Source: an uncultured Campylobacter sp.
GTDB lineage: Bacteria; Campylobacterota; Campylobacteria; Campylobacterales; Campylobacteraceae
Direction of reading: 5' to 3'
Assembly (NCBI RefSeq): GCF_938045225.1
Contig: NZ_CALINL010000171.1
Location: 1-11,157, forward strand
DNA length: 11,157 nucleotides
In this document: positions 1 through 10,351 of the stretch, piece after piece
How the letters are laid out: each line of letters begins with the position of its first letter
How positions within the stretch are numbered: the first letter of the stretch is position 1
The notes under the pieces: model-generated
Told to the model about the DNA's origin: nothing
The model's database searches: none
The model's input: the letters and a program-made list of their open reading frames with translations, nothing else
Position numbers and translations under genes: made by a program

Positions 1-2050
1 TTACGACGCTCATACCGCCTTTTGTAGCATTTATGCCAAATCTCTGCACCTCTAGCCCACTTGGCTTAAATATATCTTTTCTATTAGATAAAAAATCACT
101 AAAAATTGTGCCAAATTCGCTCTCATCTTTTATCATGTATTCTAAGATGGCTCGCTCGTTTAGCCTCTCCCAAAGCTCTTTTAGCTCAGTAAACTTAGCA
201 GGTCTTATCTTTATACCTTTTTTCTTGTCTTCGACATTTCTTATCTTTTGCGATAAATTTCCGTTTCGTAGCGGATAAATCTCTTTAAATTTTTCATATC
301 CACCTTCTAAAAATTTATTACTTCTGTTAATAGCACATTCTTCATCAAGTCTTTTTAAAATTTCGCCTTTGCTTATGCCAAATTTCAAAGCCACAAGCCT
401 TATCATATCTTCAGTAAGTTCTTCTTTATTTATTTCAGCTTCAACACTTTCATTTATCTCGTTTATCAAGCTATTTGCAAAGTCCTTTTCTTTAAAATCA
501 ACAATATAGTTAAGCATAAATTTATCATCTTTTACACGAGCCATATACTCATTTACAGGCAGTCTTAGCCCACGCCCTACTTCTTGTAGCTTACTTGTAT
601 TTGAGCCACTACTTCTTAGTTTGCAGATAGTAAATACATTTGGATTATCCCAGCCTTCACGTAAAGTCCATTTTGAAAATATAAAACGTCTTGTGTTATC
701 TAGGCTCAACAAGCTCTCTTTATCATGTAAAATTTCATCTATCTCTTTTTGTATCTTCTCATCTTTTTCATCATTATCTTTTGAAAAGTATCCACCATGA
801 GTTAAAGAGAGATCGTCAAGCGATTTTTTTAAATAATCTTTATAAAATCCAGGCTCTTCTTCTTTATAAATTTGCTCCATTTTTGATTTTATAAGTTTTT
901 CAAATTCAGCTCTAAATTCTCCTTTTTTCTCACGGTAGCTATCTATATCATTTATAAAAAATAGTGCAAGTGGTTTTATACGAGGAGATCTCTTCATCAG
1001 CTCACGCTCATTTTTAAAGTGCGCATCTACGGCAACTTCTAACATCTTTTGTTGAAGTGTTTGCGAGTAGCTAAAAGGGTTTATTTCATCCCCTCTTTTC
1101 ATCTCTAAGCCGTTATTTAATAACACGATTTTTGTATTTAGTTTCTCTATCCTAATGCCACTTAAATTTTCATCTATTAACTCCAGATCATCACCCTTAC
1201 CAAGATTATAAAACTTGCTTTTTCTATCAGCTTTACGCTCAAATTTAGCAATCGTTCCATCCGTAGATACCAGCCTTACGCTTACATCAGCCACCTCGTC
1301 AAATTTAGCTACATAAACCTCTACGCCTTTTACTAGATCCGCATTAAAAGCATCAAGTGCATTTAACTCATAAATTTTATTTTCAAACTCTTTAAAAGTA
1401 GCGCCGTATCTAAATGTAAGTTGAGCGTTAAATTTTTCTAAATTTTCCCACGTTTTATTTTCTTTATCAAATTTATGCGGTTCGTCTATTATCAAAATAG
1501 GCCTTGTATATGAGATAGCCTTAAAAGGATTTGATATCTCGTCAAAAAGAGTTACGTCGAATTCTTTTTGCAGCGTTTGAGAGTTTATCATGCCTTGATT
1601 TATTACAAGCACGTGTATAGCATTATTTTCACTAGCTCTTGCATACTCGCTTATCGCACTTGGCATACGCTCTTTTTTATCGTTTTGCTTTGCGCTATCG
1701 ACTAGATAAATTTTGATATTTTTAGAATAAATATCTCTAAAATGCTCTCTGGTAGCTTCTGAGTTTAAAAAGCTCATCGTTCCAGCTTTTATAGAAAGCG
1801 TCGGCACTGCGATTATAAATTTAAAAACGCCTGCGATTTTATTTAGCTCAAACATCATTTTCGTAAACGTATACGTTTTGCCAGTTCCAGTTTGCATGCA
1901 GATGTCAAAAACATTGTTTTTGCTTTCTATTAGAGGATTTTGCTCTGCGTTTAGGCTCGTTTTTATCTCGCATCCAACTAAAGCGTCCATCACCGCATTT
2001 ATTGCTTCATTTTGATGAGGCAAGTCTTTTTCGTAATTAAATCCAGCCAT
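1..2050 (-). CDS. res: Type III restriction enzyme, Res (helicase/endonuclease) subunit, partial at 3' end
   Basis: The minus strand is open without interruption from an ATG at 2050 to the window edge: 683 codons of a family that usually has about 900-1000 residues. The visible part is the SF2-type ATPase motor that, in a complex with Mod, moves or switches along DNA from an unmethylated site. A Q-tip-like segment PHQ is at residues 11-13, Walker A (TGTGKT) at 54-59, the DEPH Walker B box at 189-192, motif V (EGWDNP) at 465-470 and motif VI (QEVGRGLRL) at 489-497. The C-terminal PD-(D/E)xK nuclease domain would lie outside the window, so nuclease competence cannot be judged. The ATG follows the mod stop by one base and its ribosome site (AAGG) lies within the last mod codons, which suggests translational coupling. 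DNA is AT-rich compared with the right half of the window. The family call is firm from motifs and context. Confidence 0.93.
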   Translation of the reverse strand, partial: MAGFNYEKDLPHQNEAINAVMDALVGCEIKTSLNAEQNPLIESKNNVFDICMQTGTGKTYTFTKMMFELNKIAGVFKFIIAVPTLSIKAGTMSFLNSEATREHFRDIYSKNIKIYLVDSAKQNDKKERMPSAISEYARASENNAIHVLVINQGMINSQTLQKEFDVTLFDEISNPFKAISYTRPILIIDEPHKFDKENKTWENLEKFNAQLTFRYGATFKEFENKIYELNALDAFNADLVKGVEVYVAKFDEVADVSVRLVSTDGTIAKFERKADRKSKFYNLGKGDDLELIDENLSGIRIEKLNTKIVLLNNGLEMKRGDEINPFSYSQTLQQKMLEVAVDAHFKNERELMKRSPRIKPLALFFINDIDSYREKKGEFRAEFEKLIKSKMEQIYKEEEPGFYKDYLKKSLDDLSLTHGGYFSKDNDEKDEKIQKEIDEILHDKESLLSLDNTRRFIFSKWTLREGWDNPNVFTICKLRSSGSNTSKLQEVGRGLRLPVNEYMARVKDDKFMLNYIVDFKEKDFANSLINEINESVEAEINKEELTEDMIRLVALKFGISKGEILKRLDEECAINRSNKFLEGGYEKFKEIYPLRNGNLSQKIRNVEDKKKGIKIRPAKFTELKELWERLNERAILEYMIKDESEFGTIFSDFLSNRKDIFKPSGLEVQRFGINATKGGMSVV

Positions 2051-2051
2051 T

Positions 2052-3971
<1,920 letters not shown>

Positions 3972-3997
3972 CTTTTCTCCTTTAAGTTTTAGTCAAA

Positions 3998-4003
3998 ATT
4001 ATA
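3998..4003 (-). promoter_or_regulatory. -10 box of the mod-res operon
   Basis: The minus strand has a perfect TATAAT, 27 bases upstream of the mod ATG, in the 79-base gap shared with the divergent serS. The upstream DNA is AT-rich with no good -35, as is usual for Campylobacter sigma-70 promoters. The expected start point is near 3991, giving a short leader that contains the AAAGGAG ribosome site. No operator-like repeat is seen in the gap. Confidence 0.65.
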
Positions 4004-4014
4004 CTAATATTCGC

Positions 4015-4020
4015 TAAAAT
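4015..4020 (+). promoter_or_regulatory. Possible -10 box for serS
   Basis: TAAAAT lies 31 bases before the serS ATG and is the best plus-strand match in the short divergent gap. The ribosome site AAGGAT follows at about 4037-4042. The -10 match is imperfect and there is no clear -35, so the promoter could also lie a few bases away. Confidence 0.35.
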
Positions 4021-4050
4021 GTGCCCTAAATTCAATAAGGATAAGAAACG

Positions 4051-5295
4051 ATGATAAATTTAAAACTACTTGAGACAAACTACGATGAATTCGTAAAAAA
4101 ACTAGAGGGCAAAAATGTTAAAGCTAGCTTGCTAGAGGAGCTTTTGCAAACCTTTAACGAGCTAAAACAAAAGCGCAAAGCGCTTGAAAATTTCCAAGCG
4201 ATCCAAAACGCAAAAAGTAAAGAGCTTGGCATAAAAGCAAGAGCTGGCGAGGATGTGAGCGAGCTAAAAAATGAGCTAAATTTAAACAAAGCTGCCCTTG
4301 CTGACGCTGATGAGATCGTTAAACAATATGAAGAAAAGCTTGAGCAAATTTCATTTAGCGTGCCAAATATCACCGACGATGACGTGCCATTTGGCAAAGA
4401 TGAGGACGATAACGTCTGCATAAAAACGGTGCTTGAGCCCACTAAATTTGACTTTAAGCCAAAGGAGCACTGGGAGCTAGGCGAGAGCCTTGGCTGGCTT
4501 GACTTTGAAAGGGGCGCAAAGCTCTCAGGATCTCGCTTTACCGTGCTTCGCGGCATGGGAGCAAGGCTTAGTAGAGCGCTTGTTAATTACATGATCGACT
4601 TTAACAGCGCGCGCGGCTTTGAGCTTGTAAATGTCCCTTATCTAGTAAGCTCAAACACGCTTTTTGGCACTGGTCAGCTGCCTAAATTTGAAGAGGATCT
4701 TTATAAGGTGCGCGACGAGGATCTCTACCTCATCCCAACTAGCGAAGTGCCTGTGACAAATTTATACAATGACACCATCATCGAGGCCAGCGAGCTGCCT
4801 ATAAAGATGACTTGCTACTCAGCATGCTTCCGCCAAGAGGCAGGCTCAGCAGGACGTGACACCAGAGGCATGATCCGTCAGCACCAGTTTGAAAAGGTCG
4901 AGCTTGTAAGCATCACAAAACCTGATCAAAGCGAGGGCGTGCTTGCTGAGATGATATCTTGCGCGAGCGACCTACTAACTAGCCTTGGGCTGCCTCACCG
5001 CCACATGCTACTTTGCAGCGGCGATCTAGGCTTTAGCGCCGCCAAGACGGTAGACCTTGAGGTCTGGCTACCAGGTCAGGGCAAATACCGCGAGATAAGC
5101 TCTATCTCTAACACTCGTGATTTTCAAGCAAGAAGAGCGAAAATTCGCTTTAAAGATGGCAAGAAAAATATGCTTGTAAATACCCTAAATGGCTCAAGCC
5201 TGGCAGTTGGCAGGACGCTAATAGCGATAATGGAAAACTACCAAAAAGCTGACGGCACTATCGAAATTCCAGAAGTTCTTAAAAGGTATATGTAG
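4051..5295 (+). CDS. serS: Seryl-tRNA synthetase
   Basis: A class II aminoacyl-tRNA synthetase of 414 residues, the normal length, that charges tRNA-Ser (and tRNA-Sec) with serine in the cytoplasm. The N-terminal helical arm that grips the long variable arm of the tRNA spans roughly residues 25-100 and is rich in Lys, Glu and Leu. The catalytic core shows the serine-site TSE at 230-232, motif 2 (FRQEAG) at 260-265 followed by the Arg-rich loop, and motif 3 (GRTLIAIMENYQ) at 387-398. The start is supported by AAGGAT upstream and by the family-typical N-terminus. The stop codon TAG shares its last base with the GTG start of the next gene, so the two are co-transcribed and probably translationally coupled. 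Base composition is richer in GC than in the restriction operon on the left. Nothing looks broken. Confidence 0.97.
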   Translation: MINLKLLETNYDEFVKKLEGKNVKASLLEELLQTFNELKQKRKALENFQAIQNAKSKELGIKARAGEDVSELKNELNLNKAALADADEIVKQYEEKLEQISFSVPNITDDDVPFGKDEDDNVCIKTVLEPTKFDFKPKEHWELGESLGWLDFERGAKLSGSRFTVLRGMGARLSRALVNYMIDFNSARGFELVNVPYLVSSNTLFGTGQLPKFEEDLYKVRDEDLYLIPTSEVPVTNLYNDTIIEASELPIKMTCYSACFRQEAGSAGRDTRGMIRQHQFEKVELVSITKPDQSEGVLAEMISCASDLLTSLGLPHRHMLLCSGDLGFSAAKTVDLEVWLPGQGKYREISSISNTRDFQARRAKIRFKDGKKNMLVNTLNGSSLAVGRTLIAIMENYQKADGTIEIPEVLKRYM

Positions 5296-7691
5296 TGGCG
5301 CAAAACGACGATGAAAACGTAGTAATCCTCGAAGAGGCTGAAGCCAATACCGAGCTAAGCGACAAAGCGCCGCAACAAGAAGAGCAAGAAGGCAATGAAG
5401 GCGACGATCTAGTTTCGCTTGATGAGCTAGAGCCGGTAACTCCGGAACAGCCGGCAGATACAAAAGAAGACGATAAAAAAGGCAAGAAAAAGCTTTTTAT
5501 CATCGGCGGAGCAGCGTGCGCGTCCATCACCATTCTAGCCGTAGTTTTGTTTTTTGTTTTTAGAGGCGAGAAAAATCCGCCTATAGACGAAAAACAGATC
5601 GTAAAAGATATCGAGGAGCACTACGAGTCGCAAAAATTCGGTAGCTCAAAGATCGACGATATGATCGCCAAGGCAAATTTGCTCTATGAAAAGGGCAATA
5701 AATTTGAAGCTCTAAAAATCTACGAAAACATCGCCGTTTATAACCAAAGCCTCTCAAACTATAACTTAGGCGTCTCTCAGATGAGACAAGGGAAATTCGA
5801 GGATGCGCTGGAAAGCTTTAAAAGAGCCATTGCAAACAATGAAAACGTCGCCGTTAGCGCTATAAACGCCGCGGTTAGCTCACTTGAGCTAAAAAACGAG
5901 CAAAATTTTAACTACTATATAAATCTCGCAAGCTCGTTTTTATATAAAGAAGCAGACTCTCCGCTATACAACTACTACTACGCGCTCATAAACTACTATA
6001 AAGGCCAATACGTCGAAGCTCTAGCAGCTCTCTCGCACGCCGAAAACGGCTACTATAAAGACCGATACGACTACCTCGCGGCTAAAATTTTAAGCTTTAT
6101 CGGCGACGATGCCGAAGCGATAAAAAAGCTAGAAGCGCAAAAGGAATTTGACGCGGACCTGGCACTTGGCATGCTTTACGCAAGACTCGGGCAATATGAA
6201 AAGGCCAGAAATAGGCTAAATTTAGCGCTAAACAAGGGCGGCGACTCAAATAAAATAAACTCGATGGTAGCCATCATAAACCTAAAAGACGGCAATTTTG
6301 AGGCCGCGACAAATGAAATAAAGGCCGTATTTCACGAGGATCCGCTGTTTTTAAACGCGAATTTCCCGATCAAAACGATACTAAAACCCGAGCTTTTCGA
6401 CGTAAATTTAGCTCAGGCGCACTTTAGAAACGACCTGTTTTTCGATAAAACCAAGCGCTACGAGACGCTGTTTTACTTCGCGCCTTATAAGGTTTTTGAC
6501 CCGAACCAAACGATAAACTACATAAGAAAAGGCGGCGTGAGCCTATTTTTGGACGATGCAAGTGCAGCGGGTAACTACCTAAACGCTAGCGGCGCGCTCT
6601 CAAAGGTAAATTTAGAGCTATCATCCGCTATCGCAAACGCCCTAAACTACAAGCTAAAGCAGGCCAACGCGCAGTTTGCCTCGCTCATCTCACTCTATCC
6701 AGAGCACTCGGTTTTACACTACGACCTAGCACTTAGCTACGCGCAGCTGGGCAACTTTAGCATGGCGGCAAAGCACTTTATCATGAGCTATCACCTAGAC
6801 CCGACAAATCACCTAGCGGGCGTACTGGGCGCTATCGCAAACGATATAAACGCAGTGGATAATACCAAACTACTACAAGAAATTTCAGAAAATCTCGACC
6901 ACGACGCAAGCTCGAAAGACGCGCCCGTTAGCCAGGCTCTGATGGCGCTCATAGCAAATAATAGCGGCGCTTTAATGCGCTGGCTGGAGGAAGAAAAGGA
7001 AGAGAGTGCGCTAAATTTAGCCTTTGACGCGATAATCGCAAAGATGACCGACAGGGGCGAGGAGTTTGCCAAAAAAACGCAAATTTTAAAAGCCAAGCTG
7101 CCTGAAGATATCGTGGCGAACATCCTTGATTTTATTGCAAACTACAAGGATGATGGCATCAAAAAATACGTCGAGCAGATTCAAATTTACTTCCACGACA
7201 AACGGCTAAACGACGCGGCGTTTTATCACGGCGCAAACATCATCAAAGAGCAATACATCAAGCTTTTGCAAATCTCGGGACTGCTAAACTACGAACGCCA
7301 GAAGCTAAAAGCGCTACTAAAACAAGACGCTAATAACGCGGACTTGCTCCAGACGCTAGCTTATATCGACATTTTTACGAACGATTTTGAGGAGAGCTAT
7401 CAGATCTACAACCGCATAATCGACGAATTTAAGATAAACGACGCGGGCACGCTGTTTCTAGCAGCCGTAGCCGCCATCGGCTCAAACCATCCGCAAAACG
7501 CCACCGCGCTTTTGGAGCTATCAAAGCTCACCGATCCAAATGCGATGGAAAGCCGCGTGGCGCTAGGACACCTATATCAAGAGATCGATAACATCGAAGC
7601 CGCGACGATACAATACGGACTGATAAAAGATCCGAATTTTAAAAGCAAATTCGTTGATTTTATGATTGATTACGAGAAGCTGAAAAAGTAG
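5295..7691 (+). CDS. pflB: Membrane-anchored periplasmic TPR protein, likely flagellar motor scaffold PflB
   Basis: A 798-residue protein with three parts: an acidic, Glu/Asp-rich cytoplasmic tail (1-60), a basic stretch and one transmembrane helix (about 67-89), and a long helical region with tetratricopeptide repeats. Clear TPR units are at about 156-183, 293-314 and 475-505; others are degenerate. The gene starts with GTG, which overlaps the serS TAG by one base, and AAGG lies about eight bases before it. No ATG is available near this point. The gene after serS in C. jejuni (Cj0390, PflB, to my recollection) has this same architecture: there it forms part of the periplasmic disk that places stator units in a wide, high-torque ring, together with PflA. 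The name therefore rests on architecture and synteny, not on motifs; a generic TPR membrane protein is the alternative. A strong terminator follows directly. Confidence 0.75.
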   Translation: MAQNDDENVVILEEAEANTELSDKAPQQEEQEGNEGDDLVSLDELEPVTPEQPADTKEDDKKGKKKLFIIGGAACASITILAVVLFFVFRGEKNPPIDEKQIVKDIEEHYESQKFGSSKIDDMIAKANLLYEKGNKFEALKIYENIAVYNQSLSNYNLGVSQMRQGKFEDALESFKRAIANNENVAVSAINAAVSSLELKNEQNFNYYINLASSFLYKEADSPLYNYYYALINYYKGQYVEALAALSHAENGYYKDRYDYLAAKILSFIGDDAEAIKKLEAQKEFDADLALGMLYARLGQYEKARNRLNLALNKGGDSNKINSMVAIINLKDGNFEAATNEIKAVFHEDPLFLNANFPIKTILKPELFDVNLAQAHFRNDLFFDKTKRYETLFYFAPYKVFDPNQTINYIRKGGVSLFLDDASAAGNYLNASGALSKVNLELSSAIANALNYKLKQANAQFASLISLYPEHSVLHYDLALSYAQLGNFSMAAKHFIMSYHLDPTNHLAGVLGAIANDINAVDNTKLLQEISENLDHDASSKDAPVSQALMALIANNSGALMRWLEEEKEESALNLAFDAIIAKMTDRGEEFAKKTQILKAKLPEDIVANILDFIANYKDDGIKKYVEQIQIYFHDKRLNDAAFYHGANIIKEQYIKLLQISGLLNYERQKLKALLKQDANNADLLQTLAYIDIFTNDFEESYQIYNRIIDEFKINDAGTLFLAAVAAIGSNHPQNATALLELSKLTDPNAMESRVALGHLYQEIDNIEAATIQYGLIKDPNFKSKFVDFMIDYEKLKK

Positions 7692-7692
7692 T

Positions 7693-7745
7693 TTATTTGG
7701 GCGATACGGCGATAAATTTATCGCAAATTCGCCCGAATAATTTTT
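7693..7745 (+). terminator. Rho-independent terminator of the serS-pflB unit, nested hairpin
   Basis: The arms 7693-7704 and 7729-7740 pair over 12 positions (GGGCGA core, one T-G wobble) and are followed by five T at 7741-7745. Inside the loop is a perfect 16-base palindrome, 7709-7724 (GCGATAAATTTATCGC), so a second hairpin can form within the first. It starts two bases after the pflB stop. Confidence 0.85.
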
Positions 7746-7778
7746 AATAATTCTTGCATGTTTACAGCGTCAAAGCAG

Positions 7779-7798
7779 TTTTGTCAAATTTGACAAAA
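7779..7798. repeat. Perfect 20-base palindrome in the pflB-VWA gap
   Basis: TTTTGTCAAATTTGACAAAA is its own reverse complement over all 20 bases. It could fold as an 8-bp stem with a 4-base loop, or act as a binding site for a dimeric protein. It has no T-run after it on either strand and lies between the ends of two convergent genes, so a role as promoter operator is unlikely. Function unknown. Confidence 0.6.
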
Positions 7799-7854
7799 GC
7801 AAAAACAACTCGCCTCGTCAAATTTAACGCCCTACTCCGCCCTGCTCTATAACT

Positions 7855-7905
7855 CGCGGCTTAAAAACACCCGCAAATTTAACCAAAGCACGACACTAAG
7901 CCGCG
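7855..7905 (-). terminator. Possible hairpin behind the VWA gene
   Basis: CGCGGCTTA at 7855-7863 and TAAGCCGCG at 7897-7905 form a 9-bp inverted repeat with a 33-base loop, beginning 15 bases past the VWA stop on the minus strand. A T5 run lies just inside the distal arm, not after it. The long loop makes it a weak terminator candidate; the rest of the 228-base gap shows no gene. Confidence 0.35.
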
Positions 7906-7919
7906 CCTTAAGTCAAATT

Positions 7920-8618
7920 TTACTTATCCTCAAGCACCTTTTCGCGCCACTTCGAGCTTGATTTTTTATCCATCGCCATATCTTTAGACATCTCGGCAGC
8001 GGCCTCGAAGTTTTTCTGCACGCCCTCGCTGCTGTTTTTGTATTTCACCGCGTTCGTGCCCTTTATGCCTAGGCTCTGCGCCTCGCTAACCGCGTCGATG
8101 TTCGCTCCCAAAAATATAAACTCCCAGTCGTATTTTTCCTGCTTATCGCTTATCATTTTTTTGATCTGCGCCTTTGAGTACTCCTTGCTCGAGTTTTCTT
8201 GCCCGTCGGTGATGATCACGAAAAGCACGGCTCTGTTTTTAGCATAGATGTCTTCGACTTTTGAGATTTTGTTTATCGTATCGCCCACAGCGTCTAGTAG
8301 CGCGGTGTTACCGCCGGCGACGTAGTCCTTGTTCGTTAGCTTCTCGACCTTTTTGATATCGACCCTATCGTGCAGAGTTTTAAAATTCGTATCAAAAAGC
8401 ACCGTCGTTACCTTGGCGTCCACGCCCGCTTCTTTTTGCTTGTCGATCATCGAGTTAAAGCCGCCGATAGTATCGCTCTCAAGCCCACTCATGGAGCCCG
8501 ATTTATCCAGGATCAGCACCATCTCAAGCTGCTTTGGTTCCGATTTTTGCGGCGCTTCATCGCTTTTGGCAAATGCAAATGCCCCGATAATCATCACCAA
8601 AAACGCGATTTTTTTCAT
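7920..8618 (-). CDS. Exported von Willebrand factor A (VWA) domain protein
   Basis: A 232-residue protein with a clear Sec signal peptide: basic start, hydrophobic core, and likely cleavage after AFA at residue 17. The mature part is almost wholly one VWA domain. The metal-ion-dependent adhesion site looks intact: DKSGS (the DxSxS motif) at 38-42, a Thr at about 105 in GGNTALLDA, and the Asp of TDGQ at 138. No C-terminal membrane helix, lipobox or second domain is seen, so it should be soluble in the periplasm or secreted. VWA domains bind protein partners through a divalent cation; the partner here is unknown. The start follows a strong AAAGGAG site and an extended -10 promoter, so it is its own transcription unit, though in the same orientation as leuA upstream. 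I do not recognise a named gene, and no chaperone-type AAA+ partner is visible nearby. Confidence 0.85.
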   Translation of the reverse strand: MKKIAFLVMIIGAFAFAKSDEAPQKSEPKQLEMVLILDKSGSMSGLESDTIGGFNSMIDKQKEAGVDAKVTTVLFDTNFKTLHDRVDIKKVEKLTNKDYVAGGNTALLDAVGDTINKISKVEDIYAKNRAVLFVIITDGQENSSKEYSKAQIKKMISDKQEKYDWEFIFLGANIDAVSEAQSLGIKGTNAVKYKNSSEGVQKNFEAAAEMSKDMAMDKKSSSKWREKVLEDK

Positions 8619-8645
8619 ATTTTCTCCTTTGAAAAATTTGGCTTG

Positions 8646-8654
8646 ATTATATCA
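8646..8654 (-). promoter_or_regulatory. Extended -10 promoter of the VWA gene
   Basis: On the minus strand TGA precedes a perfect TATAAT (8651-8646), giving an extended -10 (TGnTATAAT). The start point would be near 8640, about 20 bases before the ATG, with AAAGGAG in the leader. The -35 region is weak, which fits an extended -10 promoter. Confidence 0.65.
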
Positions 8655-8761
8655 AATTTTAATAGCGAGGGGGTTTAAATTTGAGCTTTGTATTTTTATT
8701 TGCCCAAAACCCGGTCAAATTTACTTCAAAATTTACGGCCGAATTTAAAGGTTAAATTTAG

Positions 8762-8793
8762 AAATTTAAGGCCCGAATCCGAGCCTTAAATTT
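8762..8793 (-). terminator. Hairpin downstream of leuA, likely terminator
   Basis: AAATTTAAGGC (8762-8772) and GCCTTAAATTT (8783-8793) form an 11-bp perfect stem with a 10-base loop, 32 bases after the leuA stop. The distal arm ends in TTT and is followed by more AT-rich DNA but no long T-run. A smaller 5-bp hairpin (8805-8817, GCGGT/ACCGC) lies between it and leuA. Together they probably separate leuA from the VWA gene. Confidence 0.6.
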
Positions 8794-8824
8794 GGCTAAG
8801 CGGCGCGGTCAAACCGCTCAAATT

Positions 8825-10342
8825 TTACTTTGTAGCGGTGATTTTTACGTAGCTGTTTAGCGCGCCCACATACGCTCTAGCGCTCGCCGTCATCGTATCG
8901 ATATCAAGTCCGTGACCGATGATGGTTTTACCGTCAAATTCGACCTTCACGACGACGTTTGCCAGCGCGTCCTTACCCTGCGAAACGGCGCTAACCTTGT
9001 AATCCTTGAGCACGCCGTGGATGCCGCTTAGGCGGTCGATGACCTTAAATATCGCATCCACCGTACCGTTGCCTAGCGCCGCATCGCTCTTGATCTCATC
9101 GGCGTGACGAAGCGTGATCGCCGCGCTACTTAGGCCCTTGTTGCAGCTGCTTTGCGTAAGCGTCAAAAACTCGAAAGCCTCAGGGATCTTGATGATCTCG
9201 CTAGTTACCAGCGCGCGCAAATCGTCGTCAAAGATCTCTTTTTTCTTATCCGCTAGCGCCTTAAATTTCTCAAACGCCTCGTTTAGCGCGCTATCTTCTA
9301 GCTCAAAGCCAAGGCTGATTAGCTTATCTTTAAAGGCGTGGCGACCCGAGTGCTTGCCTAGTATCAGCGAGTTTTTATCCAGTCCGATGCTCTCGGCGCT
9401 GATGATTTCGTAGGTTTCTTTATGTTTTAGCACGCCGTCTTGGTGGATGCCGCTTTCGTGAGCGAAGGCGTTTTTACCGACAATGGCTTTGTTTGGCTGA
9501 GGCTCGATACCGATGATGCCCGCTAGCAGGCGCGAGCTAGGATAAATTTCTTTATAAACTATGTCCGTATAAAGCGGTGCGAATACGTCGCTGCGCGTCT
9601 TTATCGCCATCACGATCTCTTCGAGCGCGGCATTCCCCGCACGCTCGCCGATACCGTTTAGCGTACACTCAACCTGTCTGGCGCCCGCTTTTATCGCGGC
9701 TAGCGAGTTTGCCGTAGCTAGGCCTAGGTCGTTGTGATTATGCACGGAGACTACTGCGCGACCGTTTATAAATTTAACCATTTCTCCTATGCGAGCGGTA
9801 ATCTCCTCGGGATATAGATACCCCACGGTGTCTGGGATATTGATCGTTTTTGCTCCGGCGTTTATAGCGGCGTCGCAAATTTCTTTTAAAAAGCTCATCT
9901 CGCTCCTGCATGCGTCCTCGCAGCTAAACTCAACGTCCTCGCAGAATGTCTTGGCGTATTCCACGGCTTTTACTGCGCGTCTGATCACTTCATCTGGAGC
10001 CATTTTTAGCTTAAACTCCATATGGATCGGGCTTGTGGCGATAAAGGTGTGGATGCGCCTATTTTTTGCCGGAGCGATAGCCTCTCCCGCAGCCTTTATA
10101 TCGCCGTCTACGGCGCGGGCGAGCGAACAGATAGAGGCGTTTGAGGCTTGTTTAGCGATCTGATGTATCGCGTCAAAATCGCCCCTGCTAGCCGCCGCAA
10201 AGCCGACCTCCATGACGTCTACATTTAGGCGCTCTAGCTGGCGCGCGATACGGATTTTCTCCTCGGTATTCATTGATGCGCCGGGGCTTTGCTCGCCGTC
10301 TCGTAAAGTCGTATCAAATATTATTATTTTATCATTGTTCAT
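8825..10342 (-). CDS. leuA: 2-isopropylmalate synthase
   Basis: A 505-residue enzyme that condenses acetyl-CoA with 2-oxoisovalerate, the first committed step of leucine synthesis. The TIM-barrel catalytic domain opens with DTTLRDGEQ at residues 10-18 (metal-binding Asp15 beside Arg14) and contains the metal-binding HNHND at 201-205 and the glycine-rich GIGERAGNAALEE at 230-242. The C-terminal third (about 390-505) matches the leucine-binding regulatory domain, including GNGTVDA and the segment HGLDIDTM, so feedback inhibition by leucine is expected. Its length and C-terminus fit LeuA better than citramalate or homocitrate synthases. The ATG follows AAGGAT with good spacing. Upstream are a leucine-rich leader peptide gene and an unusual G-free leader RNA, and then pssA; leuB, leuC and leuD are not in the window. 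Confidence 0.96.
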   Translation of the reverse strand: MNNDKIIIFDTTLRDGEQSPGASMNTEEKIRIARQLERLNVDVMEVGFAAASRGDFDAIHQIAKQASNASICSLARAVDGDIKAAGEAIAPAKNRRIHTFIATSPIHMEFKLKMAPDEVIRRAVKAVEYAKTFCEDVEFSCEDACRSEMSFLKEICDAAINAGAKTINIPDTVGYLYPEEITARIGEMVKFINGRAVVSVHNHNDLGLATANSLAAIKAGARQVECTLNGIGERAGNAALEEIVMAIKTRSDVFAPLYTDIVYKEIYPSSRLLAGIIGIEPQPNKAIVGKNAFAHESGIHQDGVLKHKETYEIISAESIGLDKNSLILGKHSGRHAFKDKLISLGFELEDSALNEAFEKFKALADKKKEIFDDDLRALVTSEIIKIPEAFEFLTLTQSSCNKGLSSAAITLRHADEIKSDAALGNGTVDAIFKVIDRLSGIHGVLKDYKVSAVSQGKDALANVVVKVEFDGKTIIGHGLDIDTMTASARAYVGALNSYVKITATK

Positions 10343-10351
10343 TTTTTATCC

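Noticed and set aside
33..894. Short plus-strand frames opposite res (33-278 and 691-894)
   Set aside because: Antisense to conserved helicase coding sequence, no ribosome site and no recognisable protein.
1..2050. Absence of any long complete minus-strand frame, as if res were broken
   Set aside because: I translated the minus strand by hand from 2050 to 1: it is open throughout, with all motifs in one frame and the expected remainder of one base. The gene is only cut by the window edge.
4080..4556. 158-codon frame opposite serS, and similar frames opposite pflB, leuA and the VWA gene
   Set aside because: Low-complexity Ser/Leu/Phe-rich translations lying antisense to well-conserved genes, with no ribosome sites; shadows of the real genes.
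8669..8673. G5 run upstream of the VWA promoter as a phase-variable poly-G tract
   Set aside because: Campylobacter variable tracts are usually eight or more G; five is too short and it lies outside the coding region and the promoter core.
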